The notes beneath the pieces are model-generated. The model worked only from the letters and a program-made list of their open reading frames with translations. It did no database searches and was not told the origin of the DNA. A stretch of 11,118 bases of DNA from an uncultured beta proteobacterium (GTDB lineage Bacteria; Pseudomonadota; Gammaproteobacteria; Burkholderiales; Rhodocyclaceae). The translations under genes were made by a program, and so were the position numbers. The stretch lies in assembly GCA_903917505.1 (NCBI GenBank), contig CAIXAY010000552.1, positions 1-11,118 on the forward strand, in the 5' to 3' direction. Below, in pieces: positions 8,703-11,118 of the stretch. Position 1 is the first letter of the stretch. Each line of letters begins with the position of its first letter.

Positions 8703-8927
8703 CTAGGTTCTGGAGCTACAGGCGACGTATCCGAAAACCGCTCCGATGCCCGCGCCAATTGCTCCCATGGCCAAGCCGGCGACCGGTCCTCCCCCAAACA
8801 ACCCGACTTCGAAGGCGGTCTGGCCGAAAACGACTGCCATGCCCAGCGAGCACACCGCTTCCCCCGCCTCGGAAGCGCCGGAGACGCCGTCAATTTCAGC
8901 CGCCGTAAGTTCGCACATTGAATTCAT
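8703..8927 (-). CDS. Putative double-glycine-leader peptide, bacteriocin/microcin-like precursor
   Basis: The 74-aa precursor begins MNSMCELTAAEIDGVSGA, fitting the leader of class II bacteriocins and microcins (compare MRTLTLNELDSVSGG of microcin V): conserved Glu-Leu, a Glu-Ile/Leu-Asp pair and Val-Ser-Gly before the cut site. Here the last residue is Ala instead of Gly, a variant seen in some leaders. Cutting after A18 would release 56 residues with two cysteines (C26 and C70, possible disulfide) and a glycine-zipper stretch from G51 to G66 (G51xxxG55, G58xxxG62, G62xxxG66), typical of peptides that insert in membranes. Such leaders are normally removed by the peptidase domain of a C39-type ABC exporter. 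No exporter or immunity gene is visible in this window. Starts are possible at 8933, 8927 and 8918. The AAGGAG at 8937-8942 is 9 nt from 8927 but only 3 nt from 8933, so 8927 is preferred. A non-secreted hydrophobic small protein is the alternative. Confidence 0.72.
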   Translation of the reverse strand: MNSMCELTAAEIDGVSGASEAGEAVCSLGMAVVFGQTAFEVGLFGGGPVAGLAMGAIGAGIGAVFGYVACSSRT

Positions 8928-9341
8928 GTTCATAGACTCCTTCAAGATGGGTGGTGAAAGTTGCTTGTACGCCTGGAAACCAGCGCGGCTACTTGGATGC
9001 GGCGGGTGCTCGACGGCCTCTTCCAGCCGTCCACGCAGTGCGGCGCTTGCCGTTCCGGTCACCCCGGCCGGGGTCGAATCGGCAGTGCGTCCGACACTGG
9101 GCGCTCGGGAAGAGTTTCCGGTCCCATCGTCATCGCGCGCGGCGCGACATGGGCGGATCGCCGGCAGAGCAGTTGAACAAGGGCTGGAGAATCGGCGCCG
9201 GGCGGCGCGATGCAGTGCTTGCAGAGGAGCGCAGCGGCGCCGTCACGATCGCCGCGCGGCGAGAAACTTGCCGAGCCCGCGGCGGTGAGCGCAAGCGCTG
9301 CGCGTTGTCCGCGGCAGCCTGAGCGTCGTCGCGCCCGCGGC
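8928..9341. other. 414-nt stretch without a convincing gene
   Basis: Frames on both strands give only Arg/Ala/Pro-rich translations with no recognisable domain and no ribosome binding site, apart from the peptide's own RBS. It holds the upstream region of the peptide gene and the 3' flank of the hemerythrin gene (both - strand). A perfect 14-bp palindrome ACCCCGGCCGGGGT lies at 9061-9074, about 130 bp upstream of the peptide start; it may be an operator or a chance GC-rich dyad. Two CCGCGG sites (9309-9314 and 9335-9340) could pair just after the hemerythrin stop, but weakly. No convincing sigma-70 promoter for the peptide gene could be picked out. Confidence 0.6.
8937..8942 (-). promoter_or_regulatory. 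Ribosome binding site of the peptide gene
   Basis: AAGGAG on the - strand. Spacing is 3 nt to ATG 8933 and 9 nt to ATG 8927, which favours the second. Its near-consensus quality supports the view that the small ORF is really translated. Confidence 0.65.
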
Positions 9342-9914
9342 TCAGTCCGCGCCGGCCAGGCCGTAAGGCGCTGGGGTCAGGTTGACGATGCGGTGGAAGA
9401 GCTCGGCGAATTCGCCTTCGGCGCCGGCGTAGGGATCGAAGTTGGCCGAGAAGGCGCCGTCGACTTCCTTCCAGTCTTCGACGCTAAGCGCCGTGCGCGC
9501 CAGCGGCAGGAGCTCGGCTTCTTCGCGGTTCAGATGCTTCCAGTTGAAGTCGAGGTATTCCTGCACCAGCGCATCGAAAGCCGGGAAGGCGCTGGCGCCG
9601 ATGCTCTGGTAATGAATCAGCGCCTGCGCCAGCGCGGCCGTCATGCGGTAGCCCTCGCCGTGCTGCGCTTCGAGGACGGCGATGAGTTCGGCGGCGCCGG
9701 CCGAACGCTCGCGCAATTTGGGGAACAGGTAGTTGTCTTCTTTCGGGTGATGCACCTTGTCCGGCACCTGCGTGATGTAATCGATCATCGCCGCGAGCAG
9801 GCGGAAATCCGGCTGCAGCTTGCCCTTGCGGATTTGCTCGACGACGAAGCGCAGGGCCTGCAGCACGGTGGCCAAGGCCTGGTGTTCGCTGTGAATGATG
9901 TCAAGCGTCTTCAT
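9342..9914 (-). CDS. Hemerythrin HHE cation-binding domain protein
   Basis: The 190-aa soluble protein matches the hemerythrin-like HHE family, a four-helix bundle that holds a non-heme di-iron site. Candidate ligands in order are H8/H11 (IIHSEH), H55/H56 and E59 (VHHPKEDNYLF), H85 (EAQHGEGY), and H127 with E131 or E132 (KHLNREEAELLPLA). Family members bind oxygen, sense oxygen or iron, or protect against nitrosative stress; which applies here cannot be read from the sequence. The frame is open to an ATG at 10019, but that would overlap livF by 74 nt and adds no homology. ATG 9914 is chosen because AAAGGA at 9923-9928 is 8 nt away; ATG 9920 is only 2 nt from it. It starts 31 nt after livF stops on the same strand, so co-transcription is possible though functionally unexpected. 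Confidence 0.88.
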   Translation of the reverse strand: MKTLDIIHSEHQALATVLQALRFVVEQIRKGKLQPDFRLLAAMIDYITQVPDKVHHPKEDNYLFPKLRERSAGAAELIAVLEAQHGEGYRMTAALAQALIHYQSIGASAFPAFDALVQEYLDFNWKHLNREEAELLPLARTALSVEDWKEVDGAFSANFDPYAGAEGEFAELFHRIVNLTPAPYGLAGAD

Positions 9915-9922
9915 TGGCATTT

Positions 9923-9928
9923 TCCTTT
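9923..9928 (-). promoter_or_regulatory. Ribosome binding site fixing the hemerythrin gene start
   Basis: AAAGGA on the - strand, 8 nt before ATG 9914 and only 2 nt before ATG 9920, so the second ATG is the likelier start. Confidence 0.6.
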
Positions 9929-9945
9929 CATCGCTCGGCTGGCGT

Positions 9946-10645
<700 letters not shown>

Positions 10646-10653
<8 letters not shown>

Positions 10654-11118
10654 GCAAGGCCTCGCCGAGATAGACTTCCTTGACGCGCTTGTCGCGGGCG
10701 ATTTCCTGCGGCGTGTTTTCGGTCAGCAGGCCGCCGTTGACCAGCACCGAGATGCGGTCGGCGAAGCGGAAGACGAGGTCCATGTCGTGTTCGATGAGCA
10801 CGATGGTCACGTCGCGCGGCAGGCGGGCGATCGTCTCGAACAGTTCGCGGCTCTCGCTGGTCGGCACGCCGGCGGCCGGTTCGTCGAGCAGCAGCACCTG
10901 CGGCCTGGCGGCCAGCGCCAGGGCGATCTCGATCAGCCGCTGCTTGCCGTAGGCGAGGTTGCGCGTCTTCTCGTTGGCCACGTCGGCGAGGCGCAGGCTG
11001 GCCAGCAGCGCCGCCGCCTCGTCGACCGCGGCGGCGTGGGCGCCGACCGGCCGCCACCAGTGCCAGCCGAAGCCGAGGCGCTCGCAGACGGCGAGGGTCA
11101 CCGATTCGAGCACGCTCA
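10646..11118 (-). CDS. livG: Branched-chain amino acid ABC transporter ATP-binding protein LivG (partial, N-terminus outside window)
   Basis: About 157 residues are visible and the frame runs off the right edge. The edge sequence reads (M)SVLESVTLAV, corresponding to the MTVLENV segment after the Q-loop of LivG, so roughly the first 100 residues including Walker A are missing. Visible motifs in order are the signature NLAYGKQRLIEIALAL (LivG-type AYGxQR instead of LSGGQ), Walker B VLLLDEPAAGV, and the H-loop LIEHDMDLVF, followed by DRISVLVNGGLLTENTPQEI. The tail EVYLGEALHG is the usual C-terminus. A GTG at 11111-11113 is an internal Val codon, not a start. It lies upstream of livF in the same operon; permease and binding-protein genes are expected beyond the window. 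Confidence 0.93.

Noticed and set aside
8746..9288. 180-codon + strand open frame opposite the small peptide gene
   Set aside because: Pro/Ala/Ser-rich, then Arg-rich translation without a domain; the - strand offers a near-consensus RBS and a coherent leader peptide instead.
8951..9322. 123-codon + strand open frame in the gene-free stretch
   Set aside because: Arg/Ala-rich composition, no ribosome binding site and no recognisable motif.

Overview
The window comes from a GC-rich bacterial chromosome. Gene content suggests a betaproteobacterium, possibly of the Rhodocyclales type: chemotaxis genes, an HD-GYP regulator, a multi-PAS hybrid kinase, a Liv-type ABC transporter and a hemerythrin-like protein. 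This placement is inferred from gene content only; there is no rRNA or other phylogenetic marker here.

Left half (1-7922, all + strand) is a signal-transduction block. It opens with the last codons of an upstream gene, probably a chemoreceptor ending in a CheR-tether-like pentapeptide. A 12-bp-arm palindrome follows, then cheW (88-672), a 23-codon mini-ORF (698-769), an HD-GYP response regulator (770-1918) and a REC-HPt protein (1926-3128). These genes are tightly packed and probably form one operon. After a 173-nt gap with a candidate promoter and a 24-bp-period direct repeat come a 1306-aa membrane hybrid histidine kinase (3302-7222) and a FixJ/NarL-type response regulator (7284-7922). Together they contain the parts of a His-Asp-His-Asp phosphorelay: kinase H935, receiver D1230, HPt H259, and the terminal receivers D61 (DNA-binding regulator) and D75 (c-di-GMP phosphodiesterase). 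The wiring is inferred.

Right half (8009-11118, all - strand) converges on the first block. Read on the - strand it runs: livG (N-terminus beyond the window edge), livF overlapping it by 8 nt, a hemerythrin-domain protein 31 nt further on, a 414-nt stretch with no convincing gene, a small 74-aa peptide with a double-glycine-type leader and a glycine-zipper core (8703-8927), a strong hairpin, and a PhnB-like VOC-fold (glyoxalase/bleomycin-resistance family) protein (8009-8515).

Most notable points: (1) the orphan bacteriocin/microcin-like peptide with no transporter or immunity gene visible; (2) an amber codon that splits the HD-GYP reading frame from an in-frame upstream start with a much better ribosome binding site, in a TAG-ATG arrangement; (3) a 22-bp near-identical repeat between the cheW 3' end and the mini-ORF; (4) two palindromes sharing a 12-4-12 layout and a CGTCATT start, suggesting a dispersed REP-like family.
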